Positions 18,641 to 28,352 of a DNA stretch of 64,000 bases are shown here, one piece after another. The stretch's first letter is position 1. The number at the start of each line of letters is the position of its first letter. Made by a program: the position numbers and the translations under genes. The stretch is taken from positions 124,001 to 188,000 of the forward strand of contig JAGOQB010000002.1 of assembly GCA_017991675.1 (NCBI GenBank). The letters are read 5' to 3'. The notes under the pieces were generated by a model. That model did not search any database. It was given only the letters and a program-made list of their open reading frames with translations, and was not told where the DNA came from. This DNA comes from Phenylobacterium sp. (GTDB taxonomy: Bacteria; Pseudomonadota; Alphaproteobacteria; Caulobacterales; Caulobacteraceae).

Positions 18641-19309
18641 TCACGGCTCCTTGGCGACGCCGTCGAGCAGAGGAACGAAGCGGACGTCAGTCATGTGTTC
18701 GGCCCGGAAGCCGCCCGCCCCGTCGCCGAGATAGCGGATCAGCTTCTGCACCGGCCCTTTGCCCACTGGCGCGACCAGGATGCCGGAGGGCTTCAGTTGC
18801 GAAAGCAGGGCCTTGGGCTCATCCGGCGCCGCCGCTGTGACCAAAATGCGGTCAAAAGGCGCCTGCTCGGGCCAGCCCCGCCCGCCATCGCCAAAGCGGG
18901 TGATGATGTTGGTCAGGCCCAGCTGCTTGAAGCGGGCCTCGGCCTCGCCCAGCAGGGTGCGGTAGCGCTCGACCGTGTACACCAGCCGCGAGATCTTCGA
19001 GAGGATGGTGGTCTGGTAGCCCGAGCCGGTGCCGATCTCCAGCACGCGCGAACGCGGCTCGACCTGCAGCGCCTGGCTCATCAGGCCGACGATGAACGGT
19101 TGGCTGATCGTCTGGCCGCAGGCGATCGGCAGGGCCGAATCCTCGAAGGCCCTTTCCTTGAAAAGGTCCGGCGTGAACAGCTCGCGCGGGGTCGATTCGA
19201 GCGCCGCCAGCACGGCCGGGTCGCTGACGCCCTGGGCGCGCAGCGACAGCACCAGTCGTGCGAGTTGGACGTCCCGCCCCTCTTCGCCGTTGTCGTCTTG
19301 CTTGCCCAT
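18641..19309 (-). CDS. pcm: Protein-L-isoaspartate O-methyltransferase
   Basis: This 222-residue SAM-dependent enzyme starts the repair of isoaspartyl residues in aged proteins. Recognisable segments are ELFTPDLFKERAFEDSALPIACGQTISQPFIVGLMSQAL, the SAM-binding loop VLEIGTGSGYQTTILSKI, and the substrate-side region RILVTAAAPDEPKALLSQLKPSGILVAPVG. Length is typical. It sits seven bases after surE on the same strand, the classic surE-pcm pairing also seen in Escherichia coli, where both serve stationary-phase survival. Confidence 0.95.
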   Translation of the reverse strand: MGKQDDNGEEGRDVQLARLVLSLRAQGVSDPAVLAALESTPRELFTPDLFKERAFEDSALPIACGQTISQPFIVGLMSQALQVEPRSRVLEIGTGSGYQTTILSKISRLVYTVERYRTLLGEAEARFKQLGLTNIITRFGDGGRGWPEQAPFDRILVTAAAPDEPKALLSQLKPSGILVAPVGKGPVQKLIRYLGDGAGGFRAEHMTDVRFVPLLDGVAKEP

Positions 19310-19316
19310 ATCCGCC

Positions 19317-20096
19317 TCAGGCCTTCGGCGGCGCGCCCCCGAGCACGCCCTTCAGACGAAAGACGGTTTCGGCGTGAGTCAGGTCGATATGCAAGGGGGT
19401 GACGGAAATCTTACCGTCGTAGATGGCGCGAAGGTCGGTGCCGTCGGCCGGCTGCGACATTTCGTGGCGGAAGCCCATCCAGTAGTAGTCGCGGTTGCGC
19501 AGGTCAGTGCGCTTCTCAGCGTGACGCACGGCCACGTCGCGGAAGGTCTGGCGGGTGACCTCGACCTCGGTGATCTCGTCCGGCGCCCGCGAGGGGAAGT
19601 TGACGTTCATCACCACATCCTTGGGCCAGCCGATTTCGACCAGCCGCTTGACGATGCCGGGGCCGAAACGCTCGGCCGGGGCGAACATGTCCTGCCCCTC
19701 GACCAGCGGCCAGCCGGTCTGCGACAGGGCGATCGACGGAATGCCCATGGCCATGCCCTCGATGGCGCCGGCGACGGTGCCCGACAGGGTGACGTCCTCA
19801 GCCAGGTTGGCGCCGCGGTTGACGCCCGACAGCACCAGGTCGGGCGTCAGGCCGCCCATCAGCTCGGTGACCGCCAGCATCACGCAGTCGGTCGGCGTAC
19901 CGGTGGTGGCGAAGCGGCGGTCGTCCAGCTTCCGCACCCGGACGGGGTCGGACAGGGTCAGGGCGCGGCTGGCGCCTGACTGTTCGTACTCCGGCGCGCA
20001 GATCCAGACGTCGTCGGTCAGGACGCGGGCGATATTCTCCAGCGCGACGAGGCCTTCAGCGTGGATGCCGTCGTCGTTGGTCAGGAGGATTCTCAT
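19317..20096 (-). CDS. surE: SurE, 5'/3'-nucleotidase
   Basis: This 259-residue phosphatase has the SurE hallmark N-terminus [15 protein letters not shown] with the metal-binding D-D pair, the [14 protein letters not shown] segment, and [25 protein letters not shown], all active-site signatures. It removes phosphate from nucleoside monophosphates and other small phosphates. The start overlaps the serS stop by four bases, so the two genes are translationally coupled, and pcm follows directly. Confidence 0.96.
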   Translation of the reverse strand: MRILLTNDDGIHAEGLVALENIARVLTDDVWICAPEYEQSGASRALTLSDPVRVRKLDDRRFATTGTPTDCVMLAVTELMGGLTPDLVLSGVNRGANLAEDVTLSGTVAGAIEGMAMGIPSIALSQTGWPLVEGQDMFAPAERFGPGIVKRLVEIGWPKDVVMNVNFPSRAPDEITEVEVTRQTFRDVAVRHAEKRTDLRNRDYYWMGFRHEMSQPADGTDLRAIYDGKISVTPLHIDLTHAETVFRLKGVLGGAPPKA

Positions 20097-21421
20097 TCGC
20101 CACCGATATGCGTCAGGCCCGGAAGATAGCGGTGCAGCGCCTGCGGAACGGCGATGCGGCCCTTCTCGTCCTGATAGTTCTCCATAACCGCCACAAGCGT
20201 CCGGCCGACGGCCAGACCCGAGCCGTTCAGGCTATGGACGAAACGGGCGCCCTTCTCGCCGGCCTTCTTGGTCCGCGCGTCCATCCGCCGGGCCTGGAAG
20301 TCGCCGCAGTTCGAGCAGGAGCTGATTTCGCGATAGCGCCCCTCGGACGGGAGCCAGACCTCGAGATCGTAGGTCTTGCGGGCGCCGAAGCCCATGTCGC
20401 CGGTGCAGAGCAGCATGGTGCGGTACGGCAGCTCCAGCGCTTTCAGCACCGCCTCGGCGCAGCCGACCATCCGCTCGTGCTCCTCCTCGGACTTGTCCGG
20501 GGCGGTGATCGAGACCAGCTCGACCTTGTAGAACTGGTGCTGGCGGATCATGCCGCGGGTGTCGCGGCCGGAGGCCCCGGCCTCGGCGCGGAAGCTCGGC
20601 GTCAGGGCCGTGAAGCGGAGCGGCAGCTCCTCCTCGGCGACGATCTGCTCGCGCACCAGATTGGTCAGCGAGACCTCGGCCGTCGGGATCAGCCAGCGGA
20701 CGTCGGTCTCCTCCAGCCGATCCAGGTCCAGCGTCTGGGCGGCCTGGGCGCCCGGGAAGGCCACGAACTGATCGTCGGCGAACTTGGGCAGCTGGCCGGT
20801 CCCGAACATCGCCTTGGTGCGCACCATCAGCGGCGGCGAGACCTCGGTGTAGCCGTGCTCCAGCGTCTGCATGTCGAGCATGAACTGGCCGATGGCGCGC
20901 TCCAGCCGGGCGAGCTGCCCGCGCAGCACCGTGAAGCGCGCGCCGCTCATGCGGGCGGCCGCCTCGAAGTCCATGAGGCCCAGGCCTTCGCCCAGATCGA
21001 CGTGATCCTTCGGGGCGGCGATGTTGTTCGGCTCGCCCCAGCGACGGACCTCGACATTGTCGTGTTCGTCCGCCCCCTCGGGGACCTCCGGCATCGGCAA
21101 GTTCGGCAGCGATGCCAACAGGTTCTGCAGCTCGGTGGAGACTGCACGCTCGACCTCGGCCTGCTCGGCCAGCACGCCCTTGACCTGTTCGACCTCGGCC
21201 ATCAGGCGCTGGGCCTCGGCTTCGTCCTTCTTGGCCTTGGCCTGGCCGATCAGCTTGGAGGCTTCGTTGCGGCGGCTCTGCGCCGTCTCCAGGGCCAGCT
21301 TGGCGGCGCGCAGCTTGGCGTCCAGTTCGATCGCCTGGGCGGCGGCGCCGGAACGGCCCTTCGCAGCCCACGCCTGCTCGTAAAGCTCCGGGGTTTCGCG
21401 AATGGCTCGGATATCGTGCAT
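20093..21421 (-). CDS. serS: Seryl-tRNA synthetase
   Basis: This 442-residue class II synthetase charges tRNA-Ser. The N-terminal half (about residues 27-105) is the long antiparallel coiled-coil arm that grips the tRNA variable arm, rich in Ala, Glu and Lys. The catalytic core shows motif 2 with [24 protein letters not shown] and motif 3 near [17 protein letters not shown]. Length and motif order are normal. Its stop overlaps the surE start by four bases. A 71-base gap separates it from tatC upstream. Confidence 0.97.
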   Translation of the reverse strand: MHDIRAIRETPELYEQAWAAKGRSGAAAQAIELDAKLRAAKLALETAQSRRNEASKLIGQAKAKKDEAEAQRLMAEVEQVKGVLAEQAEVERAVSTELQNLLASLPNLPMPEVPEGADEHDNVEVRRWGEPNNIAAPKDHVDLGEGLGLMDFEAAARMSGARFTVLRGQLARLERAIGQFMLDMQTLEHGYTEVSPPLMVRTKAMFGTGQLPKFADDQFVAFPGAQAAQTLDLDRLEETDVRWLIPTAEVSLTNLVREQIVAEEELPLRFTALTPSFRAEAGASGRDTRGMIRQHQFYKVELVSITAPDKSEEEHERMVGCAEAVLKALELPYRTMLLCTGDMGFGARKTYDLEVWLPSEGRYREISSCSNCGDFQARRMDARTKKAGEKGARFVHSLNGSGLAVGRTLVAVMENYQDEKGRIAVPQALHRYLPGLTHIGGE

Positions 21422-21492
21422 GGGGCCGCCACAGGTGGGAGTGAGCGGACTTCTCTAGAGCGCGTTGGTTAGCGGGCCAACCCCTCGCGCCC

Positions 21493-22434
21493 TTAGACGA
21501 CCGCCACGTCCGTGCCAGCCTCGTCCTCTTCGCGCTTGCGGCGGATCTCGATCAGCCTCACGCACCAGATCGAGATCTCGTAGAGCAGGATGATCGGCAC
21601 GGCGAGCATGGTCTGGCTGATCGGATCAGGCGGGGTGACGACGGCGGCGACCACGAAGACGCCGACGATGGCGTAGCGGCGGCCGGTCGACAGCGCCTTG
21701 GAGGAGATCAGGCCGGCCATGCCGAGCAGGGTCAGCACCACCGGCAGCTGGAAGCAGAGACCGAAGGCCAGCAGCAGGGTGGTCACCAGGCTCAGATAGT
21801 CCGAGACCTTGGGCAGCAGCTCGACCGTGACCCCGGCGTCGCCGACGATCTGCTGGGACAGCGAGAACCACAGCACGAAGGGCAGGATCACGTAGTAGAC
21901 CAGCGCCGCGCCCATCAGGAACAGGCTCGGCGAGGCCAGCAGGAACGGCAGGAACGCCTTACGCTCGCGCTTGTAGAGGCCGGGAGCGACGAAGCCGTAG
22001 ACCTGCCAGGCGAGCACCGGGAAGGTCAGCACCACCGCACCGAAGCCGGCCAGCTTCAGCTTGGTGAAGAAGAATTCCAGCGGGGCGGTGAAGACCAGCT
22101 TCAGCTTCTCGGCGCCGGCCGCGTCGGGCACCTCGCGCGCGCCGATCAGGGCCAGGAACAGGTCCTTGGTCCCGGACAGGAACTTCAGGATGTCGAAGCC
22201 GCCGGCCTGCTGGGCGTGCGCGGCCTGCTCGGCCGCCAGCAGCTGGGCGGCGATCGCGAACGGGTGCAGCAGGAACATGTAGATCTGCTTGGAGAACCCG
22301 AAGCAGACGGCGAAGCCGATCGCCATTGCCAGCACGCAGACGATCAGACGCGAACGCAGCTCGACCAGATGGTCCAGCAGCGGAGCGCGCGAGGCCTCGA
22401 TCTCGGCCTCGTCATGGTCGTAGGGGCTGCTCAC
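21493..22434 (-). CDS. tatC: TatC, twin-arginine translocase receptor subunit
   Basis: This 313-residue protein has six membrane segments and recognises twin-arginine signal peptides together with TatB. Diagnostic segments are APLLDHLVELRSRLIVCVLAM at the N-terminus, FVAPGLYKRERKAFLPFLLASPSLFLMGAALVYYVILPF, and AFGLCFQLPVVLTLLGMAG. The loop after the second segment is somewhat long and Ala-rich (AAEQAAHAQQAGG). The start overlaps the tatB stop by four bases. Confidence 0.97.
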   Translation of the reverse strand: MSSPYDHDEAEIEASRAPLLDHLVELRSRLIVCVLAMAIGFAVCFGFSKQIYMFLLHPFAIAAQLLAAEQAAHAQQAGGFDILKFLSGTKDLFLALIGAREVPDAAGAEKLKLVFTAPLEFFFTKLKLAGFGAVVLTFPVLAWQVYGFVAPGLYKRERKAFLPFLLASPSLFLMGAALVYYVILPFVLWFSLSQQIVGDAGVTVELLPKVSDYLSLVTTLLLAFGLCFQLPVVLTLLGMAGLISSKALSTGRRYAIVGVFVVAAVVTPPDPISQTMLAVPIILLYEISIWCVRLIEIRRKREEDEAGTDVAVV

Positions 22435-22937
22435 GCCTTGGCTCCGGCCTTGGATTTGGCTGCGGCCTTCGGTTTCGCGGCCTTCGGCTTGGCGTCGGTT
22501 TCCGCCTTCGGCTTCGCGGTCCGGCGGGCGCGGGGCTTGGCTTCCTCAACGATGGGCGCGGGCTCGGGCGCCGCCGGCTCCGGTGCCGGAGGATCGTAAC
22601 TCTGGCTCGCCGAGGGTGGGAACCGCACGTCCGAGCCTTCCAGGCTGTCCCCGATCTCCTTGAAGACCTGGTCGACCTGGGCCTTGGAAGCGTCCGCCGC
22701 AGCGGTGTCGGCCAGTTGGCCGCGGCGCATGGCCTCGACTTCCTTGCGCAGCTCGTCCAGCTCGGACTGGCGCGCCATCTCGTCGAAGCTGGCGCGGAAT
22801 TCGTTGGCCATGCCGCGGATCTTGGCCGTGAACTGGCCAAGCTTGCGCAACATCACGGGCAGGTCCTTGGGACCCACGACGATCAGAGCGACCGCCGCGA
22901 TCACCAGGAGTTCAAGCCCGCCGATTTCGGGAAGCAT
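22431..22937 (-). CDS. tatB: TatB, twin-arginine translocase subunit
   Basis: This 168-residue protein begins with MLPEIGGLELLVIAAVALIVVGPKDLPVMLRKLG, the membrane segment and PKDLP hinge of TatB, then an amphipathic helix (KIRGMANEFRASFDEMARQSELDELRKEVEAMR). The C-terminal third is a low-complexity Ala/Lys/Pro tail, common in alphaproteobacterial TatB. It works with TatC as receptor for folded Tat substrates. It sits between tatA and tatC in the standard order. Confidence 0.95.
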   Translation of the reverse strand: MLPEIGGLELLVIAAVALIVVGPKDLPVMLRKLGQFTAKIRGMANEFRASFDEMARQSELDELRKEVEAMRRGQLADTAAADASKAQVDQVFKEIGDSLEGSDVRFPPSASQSYDPPAPEPAAPEPAPIVEEAKPRARRTAKPKAETDAKPKAAKPKAAAKSKAGAKA

Positions 22938-23013
22938 TCGTAAGGCAGCCTAGACGTAAGAGCCCGCGTCGATCGGAACCGGCGCGGGCGAATCTGCGAT
23001 GAGACGGGCGCGG

Positions 23014-23220
23014 TTAGCCGCGCGCTTCGTCCTTTTCCCGCTCGGTGTTCGGCAGCGGCTTGCTTTCCGCGGAGGTCGGCTCGTCCTTCAGGCCGTCACG
23101 GAAGGCGCGGATGCCCTTGGCGGCGTCGCCCATGATGCCCGAAAGCTTGCCGCGGCCGCCGAACAGCAGCGCCACGACGACCAGAACGATCAGCCAGTGC
23201 CAAATCGAAAATGAGCCCAT
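23014..23220 (-). CDS. tatA: TatA, twin-arginine translocase pore subunit
   Basis: This 68-residue protein has the TatA signature [44 protein letters not shown]: one short membrane helix, the FG hinge and an amphipathic helix. It multimerises to form the translocation pore. It lies first in tatABC, with 76 bases before tatB. The 99-base gap to scpB upstream may hold a promoter. Confidence 0.95.
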   Translation of the reverse strand: MGSFSIWHWLIVLVVVALLFGGRGKLSGIMGDAAKGIRAFRDGLKDEPTSAESKPLPNTEREKDEARG

Positions 23221-23319
23221 CAGGCCAAACTCCTTAACGTCGGCGGCCGCCCTCGGCCGCGCGCCCGCCCCCTGTTGAGAACGGAATATAGTCGGTCACG
23301 CTGCAAGACGCCACGCGTC

Positions 23320-23967
23320 CTAGTGCGCTGGATCGTCCTCGCCCAGGAAATCCGTGTGGAATTCGGGCGCCTCGTCGTCTCCCAGCGGGTCTTCTTCAGG
23401 CATTCCCAGTCCCGCGGGGTTGGGAACGTTGAAATCGGGCGGCAGGTCGAGGCTGAGCAGCCCCGCCGCCTTCATCTCGGCCACCCCGGGCAGGTCGCCG
23501 AGATGCGCCAGGCCATAGTGTTCGAGAAAGGCGTCGGTGGTGCCGTAGGTCACCGGCCGGCCAGGCGTGCGGCGACGGCCGCGCATCCGCACCAGTCCCA
23601 GCTCCAGCAGCACGTCGAGGGTGCCCTTGCTGGCCTGGACGCCGCGCACCGACTCGATCTCGGCGCGGGTGACGGGCTGGTGGTAGGCGATGATGGCCAG
23701 GGTTTCCTGCGCGGCCTTCGACAGACGGCGCGGCTCCTCACGCTCCTCGGTCATCAGAAAGGCCAGGTCCTGGGCGGTCTGGAAGCGCCAACGGCCAGCG
23801 ACGCAGGCGAGCTCAACCCCCCTGCCCTCGTAGGTCGCCTGCAGCGCCGCCATCGCCGCGGGCACGTCGACGCCCGCCGGCAGCCGCTTGGCGAGGTCTT
23901 CCAGGCTGAGCGGGCCGGCGGCGGCGAACAGCAGCGCCTCGATCTGGCGTTCGGTGTCGCCGCTCAT
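23320..23967 (-). CDS. scpB: ScpB, SMC complex kleisin-interacting subunit
   Basis: This 215-residue protein contains the two winged-helix domains of ScpB. Clear segments are IEALLFAAAGPLSLEDLAKRLP at the N-terminus and LSKAAQETLAIIAYHQPVTRAEIESVRGVQASKGTLDVLLELGLVRMRGRRRTPGRPVTYGTTDAFLEHYGL in the second domain. It binds ScpA and SMC to condense and segregate the chromosome. Its start overlaps the scpA stop by four bases. The C-terminal 45 residues are acidic and poorly conserved. Confidence 0.95.
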   Translation of the reverse strand: MSGDTERQIEALLFAAAGPLSLEDLAKRLPAGVDVPAAMAALQATYEGRGVELACVAGRWRFQTAQDLAFLMTEEREEPRRLSKAAQETLAIIAYHQPVTRAEIESVRGVQASKGTLDVLLELGLVRMRGRRRTPGRPVTYGTTDAFLEHYGLAHLGDLPGVAEMKAAGLLSLDLPPDFNVPNPAGLGMPEEDPLGDDEAPEFHTDFLGEDDPAH

Positions 23968-24776
23968 GGCCGCAACTCCTTGCGGGCCCGCAGATAGATG
24001 TCGGCGAAGGCCTCGAGCTGGCGGGTCTCCAGCGCGCCCTCCTTCACCAGCTCCAAACTGGCCGACAGAGTCGAGGCGACATAGGAGGCCTGGCTCGGCC
24101 CCTCGCCGGCCGGCCGCAGCGGCGCGACCCCGTTCAGCGGCGTCCAGCGGTCGAGATCCGGCAGCATGTGGCGCAGCCGGTCGCGGGCGTCCTCCAGCGG
24201 ATAGGCCTGCTGGACGCGCGGGGTGTAGTGGCGGCCCTGCTCCTTGCGGCGCTGCTCGATATAGGCGCTCATCAGGCCGTAGAGGTCGCCTTCGAGACGG
24301 GTCGACGGGATGACCTTGATCGCTTCGGGGTCGCCGCGAACGAACACCTCGCGGCCCAGCTGGGCCCCGTCGCGCAGGGCGTCGGCGGCCTTGCGCATGG
24401 CGTCGAGCTTGGCCAGGCGGAAGGCGAGCTGGGCGGCCATCTCCTCGGCCGGAAGCTCCTCGGCCTTGGGGCGCTCGGGCTTGGGCAGCAGCAGCCGCGA
24501 CTTCAGGTAGGTCAGCCAGGCCGCCATGACCAGATAGTCCGCGGCCAGCGAGAAGCGCACGCGCCGCGCCTGCTGGACGAAGGACAGGTACTGGTCAGCC
24601 AGCTTGGTGATCGACAGCTGCAGCAGGTCGACCTTCTGGTTGCGGGCCAGGGCCAGCAGGACATGCAGCGGGCCTTCGTAGCCGTCGATGTCGATGACCA
24701 GCGCGTCGCCGTCTTCAGCCGCCGTCTTGGCCGCTTCGAAGTCGAGCGTCGGCTGGAAGCCGCTCACGCGGCCCAC
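23964..24776 (-). CDS. scpA: ScpA, SMC complex kleisin
   Basis: This 270-residue protein bridges the SMC heads. The N-terminal segment DIDGYEGPLHVLLALARNQKVDLLQLSITKLADQYLSFV and the following YLVMAAWLTYLKSRLLLPKP are diagnostic of ScpA. The C-terminal winged-helix region is present (ASTLSASLELVKEGALETRQLEAFADIYLRARK). The gene start lies inside the end of nagZ by 13 bases, and its stop overlaps scpB, so three genes are tightly coupled. Confidence 0.95.
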   Translation of the reverse strand: MGRVSGFQPTLDFEAAKTAAEDGDALVIDIDGYEGPLHVLLALARNQKVDLLQLSITKLADQYLSFVQQARRVRFSLAADYLVMAAWLTYLKSRLLLPKPERPKAEELPAEEMAAQLAFRLAKLDAMRKAADALRDGAQLGREVFVRGDPEAIKVIPSTRLEGDLYGLMSAYIEQRRKEQGRHYTPRVQQAYPLEDARDRLRHMLPDLDRWTPLNGVAPLRPAGEGPSQASYVASTLSASLELVKEGALETRQLEAFADIYLRARKELRP

Positions 24777-25786
24777 CTGCCGTCGAAGGCGGCGTCGAAG
24801 CGCGCGCGGGCTTCTTCGAGGTCGAAGGGTTCGGGAACCTTGGCCAGCCGGCCAAGCGCGGCCTTCGCACGGCGAAGGGCCTGTCCCGACAGCGGCTTGG
24901 TCCCGGCCAGCACAGCCTTCATCTCGGCCATGTCGCCGTTGCAGTGCAGGACCACGTCGCAGCCGGCGGCTAGTGAATCACGGGCGCGGTCGGCGAACTC
25001 GCCGCCGAGCGCCTTCATCGACAGGTCGTCGCTCATCACCAGCCCGTCGAAGCCGATCGCCCCGCGGATCACCCGACGCATGGCCTTCTTCGAGGTCGTC
25101 GCCGGCAGCTTGGCGTCGACGGCCGAGTAGACGACGTGCGCCGTCATCGCCATCGGCATGTCCGACAGCATCTTGAACGGCGCGAAGTCCCAGCCGTCGA
25201 GTTCGTCATAGGATGTCTCGACCACCGGCAGGTCGTGGTGGCTGTCGGCCATCGCTCGGCCATGCCCTGGAATGTGCTTGATGACCGGCAGCACGCCGCC
25301 GGCGATCAGCCCCTCGCAGGCGGCTCTGCCCAGCAGCGCCACCCCGTCCGGGGTCTTGGCGTAGGCGCGGTCGCCGATGACGTCATGGGCGCCGGCGACC
25401 GGCACGTCGAGCACCGGCACGCAGTCGACATTGATCCCCAGCGCGGCGAGGTCATGGGCCAGGAGGCGCGCCCCCAGGCGGGTGATCTCCCGCCGCAGCA
25501 GCGGGTCGTTGGAGGCCAGTTCGCCATAGGCGCGGCCCGGCGGATAGCGCCGCCAGTGCGGCGGCCCCAGCCGCTGGACCCGGCCGCCTTCCTGGTCGAT
25601 CAGCACCGGCGCGTCGGGCCGATCGACGGTGGCCCGCAGCTGGTCGACCAGCCGGCGCACCTGGTCCGGGCTCTCGACATTGCGGGCGAAGAGGATGAAC
25701 CCCCACGGCTGAACGTCGCGGAAGAAGGCCTCCTCCTCCCGCGAGAGCGTCAGGCCCGAGCAGCCAAGGATCGCCGCGCGGGTCAC
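24764..25786 (-). CDS. nagZ: NagZ-type beta-N-acetylhexosaminidase (GH3)
   Basis: This 340-residue protein removes N-acetylglucosamine from muropeptides during cell-wall recycling. It shows LIDQEGGRVQRLGPPHWRRYPPG, the conserved KHIPGHGRAMADSHHDLPVV loop with the catalytic Asp/His dyad, and the nucleophile region GLVMSDDLSMKAL. No signal peptide is seen, as expected for a cytosolic recycling enzyme. It overlaps scpA at its end and the SPOR gene stop overlaps its start by four bases. Confidence 0.93.
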   Translation of the reverse strand: MTRAAILGCSGLTLSREEEAFFRDVQPWGFILFARNVESPDQVRRLVDQLRATVDRPDAPVLIDQEGGRVQRLGPPHWRRYPPGRAYGELASNDPLLRREITRLGARLLAHDLAALGINVDCVPVLDVPVAGAHDVIGDRAYAKTPDGVALLGRAACEGLIAGGVLPVIKHIPGHGRAMADSHHDLPVVETSYDELDGWDFAPFKMLSDMPMAMTAHVVYSAVDAKLPATTSKKAMRRVIRGAIGFDGLVMSDDLSMKALGGEFADRARDSLAAGCDVVLHCNGDMAEMKAVLAGTKPLSGQALRRAKAALGRLAKVPEPFDLEEARARFDAAFDGRWAA

Positions 25787-26592
25787 TTTACGAAGCAGCT
25801 CTTACCGGCCGCCTTCAGCTTGTCGCAGAAGGCAGCAGCGTCCGTGCGGCTGGCGAAGCCGGTGACCTGGGTCCGGTAGAGGGTCGAGGTCCCCTTCTGG
25901 ACCGCCTCGACCTTCTTGCCCTTGCCGGCGGCGGCGCCCGGGGCGACCGCGACGGCCTTGTTCCACTCCGAATCCGCCAGGGCCTGGGACGAGAACGCCC
26001 CAATCTGCACGGCGGACGAACCGCCCGCGGCGGCGGGCTTGGGGGTCGGCGCCTGGGCGAGCGCGGCGTCGATCGACTTCGGGGCCGGCGCCGCGGGCGG
26101 CGTGACCTTGGTCACCGGCGCGGCCGGCGGGGCCACGGCCGGACGCAGGCCGCCGGCGGTGGTCGGGGCGATCGGCGCGGCCGCGACCGGCGAGGTCGGG
26201 GCCGGACGCGGCGGCGGCTGGACGGTCACCGGGGCCGGACGGGCCTGGGGCTGCTCCGGCGGCGCGGTGAAGTTTGGCGCGGCCGGCGCTTCGGAGCCGT
26301 CCTCGGAGTGATAGATCTGCAGGCCGGCGGCCGGATCGGCGGGCTGGGCCTCGGCCGGCGGCGGCGCCTTCATCTCGGCCACCGGCGCGCCGACGGTGCG
26401 CGGCGCATCGCCGGCCTCGCGCACGCCGGAGCGGTAGAACATGATGATGGCGACCACGAGCGCGATGAGGACCAGCGCGCTCAGGATCAGCATGACAGGC
26501 GCAGGACCGCCCCCGCGCACCGGCTGGCGCGCATCGAAGGACAGCGGCGCATCGGTCGGGGGCGTATAGGCGCCGCGATCGGGGTCGGACAT
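25783..26592 (-). CDS. SPOR-domain membrane protein
   Basis: This 269-residue protein has a short cytosolic N-terminus, one membrane helix (VMLILSALVLIALVVAIIMFY, about residues 33-53), a long Pro/Ala-rich periplasmic linker and a C-terminal SPOR domain (SAVQIGAFSSQALADSEWNKA to AAAFCDKLKAAGKSCFVK). SPOR domains bind glycan strands lacking stem peptides at division sites. The layout resembles FtsN-like proteins, but the conserved gene position next to nagZ suggests a separate SPOR protein. In related genomes argS usually lies upstream; here only 100 bases separate it from dgt. Confidence 0.85.
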   Translation of the reverse strand: MSDPDRGAYTPPTDAPLSFDARQPVRGGGPAPVMLILSALVLIALVVAIIMFYRSGVREAGDAPRTVGAPVAEMKAPPPAEAQPADPAAGLQIYHSEDGSEAPAAPNFTAPPEQPQARPAPVTVQPPPRPAPTSPVAAAPIAPTTAGGLRPAVAPPAAPVTKVTPPAAPAPKSIDAALAQAPTPKPAAAGGSSAVQIGAFSSQALADSEWNKAVAVAPGAAAGKGKKVEAVQKGTSTLYRTQVTGFASRTDAAAFCDKLKAAGKSCFVK

Positions 26593-26692
26593 GGAAGGCT
26601 CCGAAAAGGACTCGGTGGCCGCAGCGCGAATCGCGCGCAGCGTTTCGGTGAGTTTACCGAAGGGGACCGGGGCTTCGAAGCCAGCCCTACGC

Positions 26693-27865
26693 CTAATTCC
26701 AGACGTCGAGGTGGAAAAGTCGGCGGTGCTCTTCGATGGCGAACCGGTCGGTCATGCCGGCGATGTAGTCGCACACCACTCGCGCCCGCCCGGCCTCGTC
26801 GCGATTCTGCGAGCGAGCGAACCACTCCGTCGGCAGGACGTCGGGTTCGGCCATGAACAACTGGAACATCTCGGCAAGAATGCGGCGGGCCTGGCTGCGG
26901 GTTCGATTGACCTTCCAGTAGCGGTACATGCGGTTCATCAGGAACTCGCGCAGCCGCGACAGGTCCTCGAGCATGTCCCGCGAAAAGGAGACGAGCGCGT
27001 GGTCCATGTTGCGCACGTCCTCGGGCGTGGCGACCTTGGCCTCCAGGGCGCGGCGATGGGTCTCAGCCAGGACGTCGTCGACCATCGCCCCGATCATCCG
27101 CCGGACAGCCTCCAGCCGCGTGATCACCGGGTCGACGCCCGGATAGTCCTTGTAGACGCCGGCCAGGATCGGCCCGATCAGCGGCACGTCCAACAGATCG
27201 TCGAGGGTGAACAGGCCGGCCGCGACGCCGTCGTCGACGTCGTGATTGTTGTAGGCGATGTCGTCAGCCAGGGCGGCCACCTGGGCCTCGGCCGAGGCCC
27301 AGGTCGACAGGCGCAGGTCGTAGCCCTTGTCGAACTCGGCGATCGAGTTCCAGGACGGGCGGTCCAGCTTATCGGCGACCGGCCCGTTGTGCTTGATGAT
27401 CCCTTCCAGGGTCTCCCAGGTCAGGTTCAGGCCGTCCCAGCCGGGATAGCGGCGCTCCAGCTTGGTGACGACCCGGAAGGTCTGCACGTTGTGGTCGAAG
27501 CCGCCATACTTCTCCATCTGGATCTGCAGTTCGTCCTCGCCGGCGTGGCCGAACGGCGGGTGCCCCAGATCGTGGGCCAGGGCGATGGTCTCGGCCAGAT
27601 CCGGCTCGAACCCCAGGGCCGTGGCGACCGAGCGGGCGATCTGCGCCACTTCCAGCGAATGGGTGAGCCGGGTCCGGAAATGGTCGCCTTCGTGCGCCAC
27701 GAAGACCTGGGTCTTTTCCTTGAGTCGCCGAAACGCCGTGGCGTGGATGATCCGGTCGCGGTCGCGCGCGAAGGGCGTGCGGGTGCGGCTCTCGGGCTCG
27801 GAGACCTTACGGCCCAAGGATTTGGTGGGATCTTCGGCGTAGGGCGCGCGGGGCGGAAGGATCAT
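26693..27865 (-). CDS. dgt: Deoxyguanosinetriphosphate triphosphohydrolase-like protein
   Basis: This 390-residue HD-domain enzyme belongs to the dNTP triphosphohydrolase family, which converts dNTPs to nucleosides and triphosphate. Key segments are [22 protein letters not shown], the HD ligands in [16 protein letters not shown] and [16 protein letters not shown], and [13 protein letters not shown]. The ATG at 27865 gives [13 protein letters not shown], the usual start; an in-frame ATG at 27916 would add 17 residues overlapping the erpA promoter region. It is divergent from erpA. Confidence 0.93.
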   Translation of the reverse strand: MILPPRAPYAEDPTKSLGRKVSEPESRTRTPFARDRDRIIHATAFRRLKEKTQVFVAHEGDHFRTRLTHSLEVAQIARSVATALGFEPDLAETIALAHDLGHPPFGHAGEDELQIQMEKYGGFDHNVQTFRVVTKLERRYPGWDGLNLTWETLEGIIKHNGPVADKLDRPSWNSIAEFDKGYDLRLSTWASAEAQVAALADDIAYNNHDVDDGVAAGLFTLDDLLDVPLIGPILAGVYKDYPGVDPVITRLEAVRRMIGAMVDDVLAETHRRALEAKVATPEDVRNMDHALVSFSRDMLEDLSRLREFLMNRMYRYWKVNRTRSQARRILAEMFQLFMAEPDVLPTEWFARSQNRDEAGRARVVCDYIAGMTDRFAIEEHRRLFHLDVWN

Positions 27866-27943
27866 CGGGTCTCGGTTTGACGACGCCCCCTTGGACGAAG
27901 GGCTTGGCGACCTCATATAGTCCAGGCAGAGGTTTTCCGCAGT

Positions 27944-28276
27944 ATGACTACGACCGAACTCACACTCTCGCCCGCGGCCGCCAAGCGGCTGCACGACATC
28001 GGCGCCGCCGAAGGCAAGCCGATCATGCTGCGCATCGCGGTCGAGGGCGGCGGCTGCTCTGGCTTCCAGTACCAGTTCGACCTGGTCGACGCGGCCCAGC
28101 CCGACGACCTGAAGATCGAGCGCGACGGCGCCGCGGCCCTGGTCGACGAGATGTCGCTGGTGCTGCTGAAGGGCTCGGAAATCGACTTCGTCGACGAACT
28201 GGCCGGCGCCGAGTTCAAGGTCCGCAACCCCAACGCCAAGTCCAGCTGCGGCTGCGGCGTCAGCTTCTCGATCTAG
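27944..28276 (+). CDS. erpA: A-type Fe-S carrier (ErpA/IscA family)
   Basis: This 110-residue protein carries and delivers Fe-S clusters to target apoproteins. The three conserved cysteines are present: C38 in GGGCSGFQY and C102/C104 in SSCGCGVSF. The sequence between ([20 protein letters not shown]) is typical of ErpA-type members. It is divergent from dgt, a conserved arrangement. I use erpA as the likely name; IscA cannot be excluded from sequence alone. Confidence 0.88.
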   Translation: MTTTELTLSPAAAKRLHDIGAAEGKPIMLRIAVEGGGCSGFQYQFDLVDAAQPDDLKIERDGAAALVDEMSLVLLKGSEIDFVDELAGAEFKVRNPNAKSSCGCGVSFSI

Positions 28277-28316
28277 CGCCCAGAACATCGCGACCGCCCC
28301 GCTCTAGCTGCGCGGC

Positions 28317-28352
28317 TTGAAATTCGGATATTTCCTAATTAGGATTTATCCT
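28317..28352 (+). promoter_or_regulatory. Promoter with overlapping palindromes for the SdpR/SdpI-like pair
   Basis: A -35 element TTGAAA (28317-28322) is followed after 17 bases by TAGGAT (28340-28345). Transcription would then begin at or just before the ATG at 28353, giving a leaderless mRNA. The perfect palindrome CCTAATTAGG (28334-28343) and the inverted repeat AGGAT-TT-ATCCT (28341-28352) overlap the -10 element, the expected place for autorepression by the ArsR-type protein. AGGAT could alternatively act as a ribosome site. Confidence 0.55.

Noticed and set aside
27866-28288. Longer N-terminus for Dgt reaching 28288
   Set aside because: The extra residues run antisense through erpA and have no resemblance to the family.
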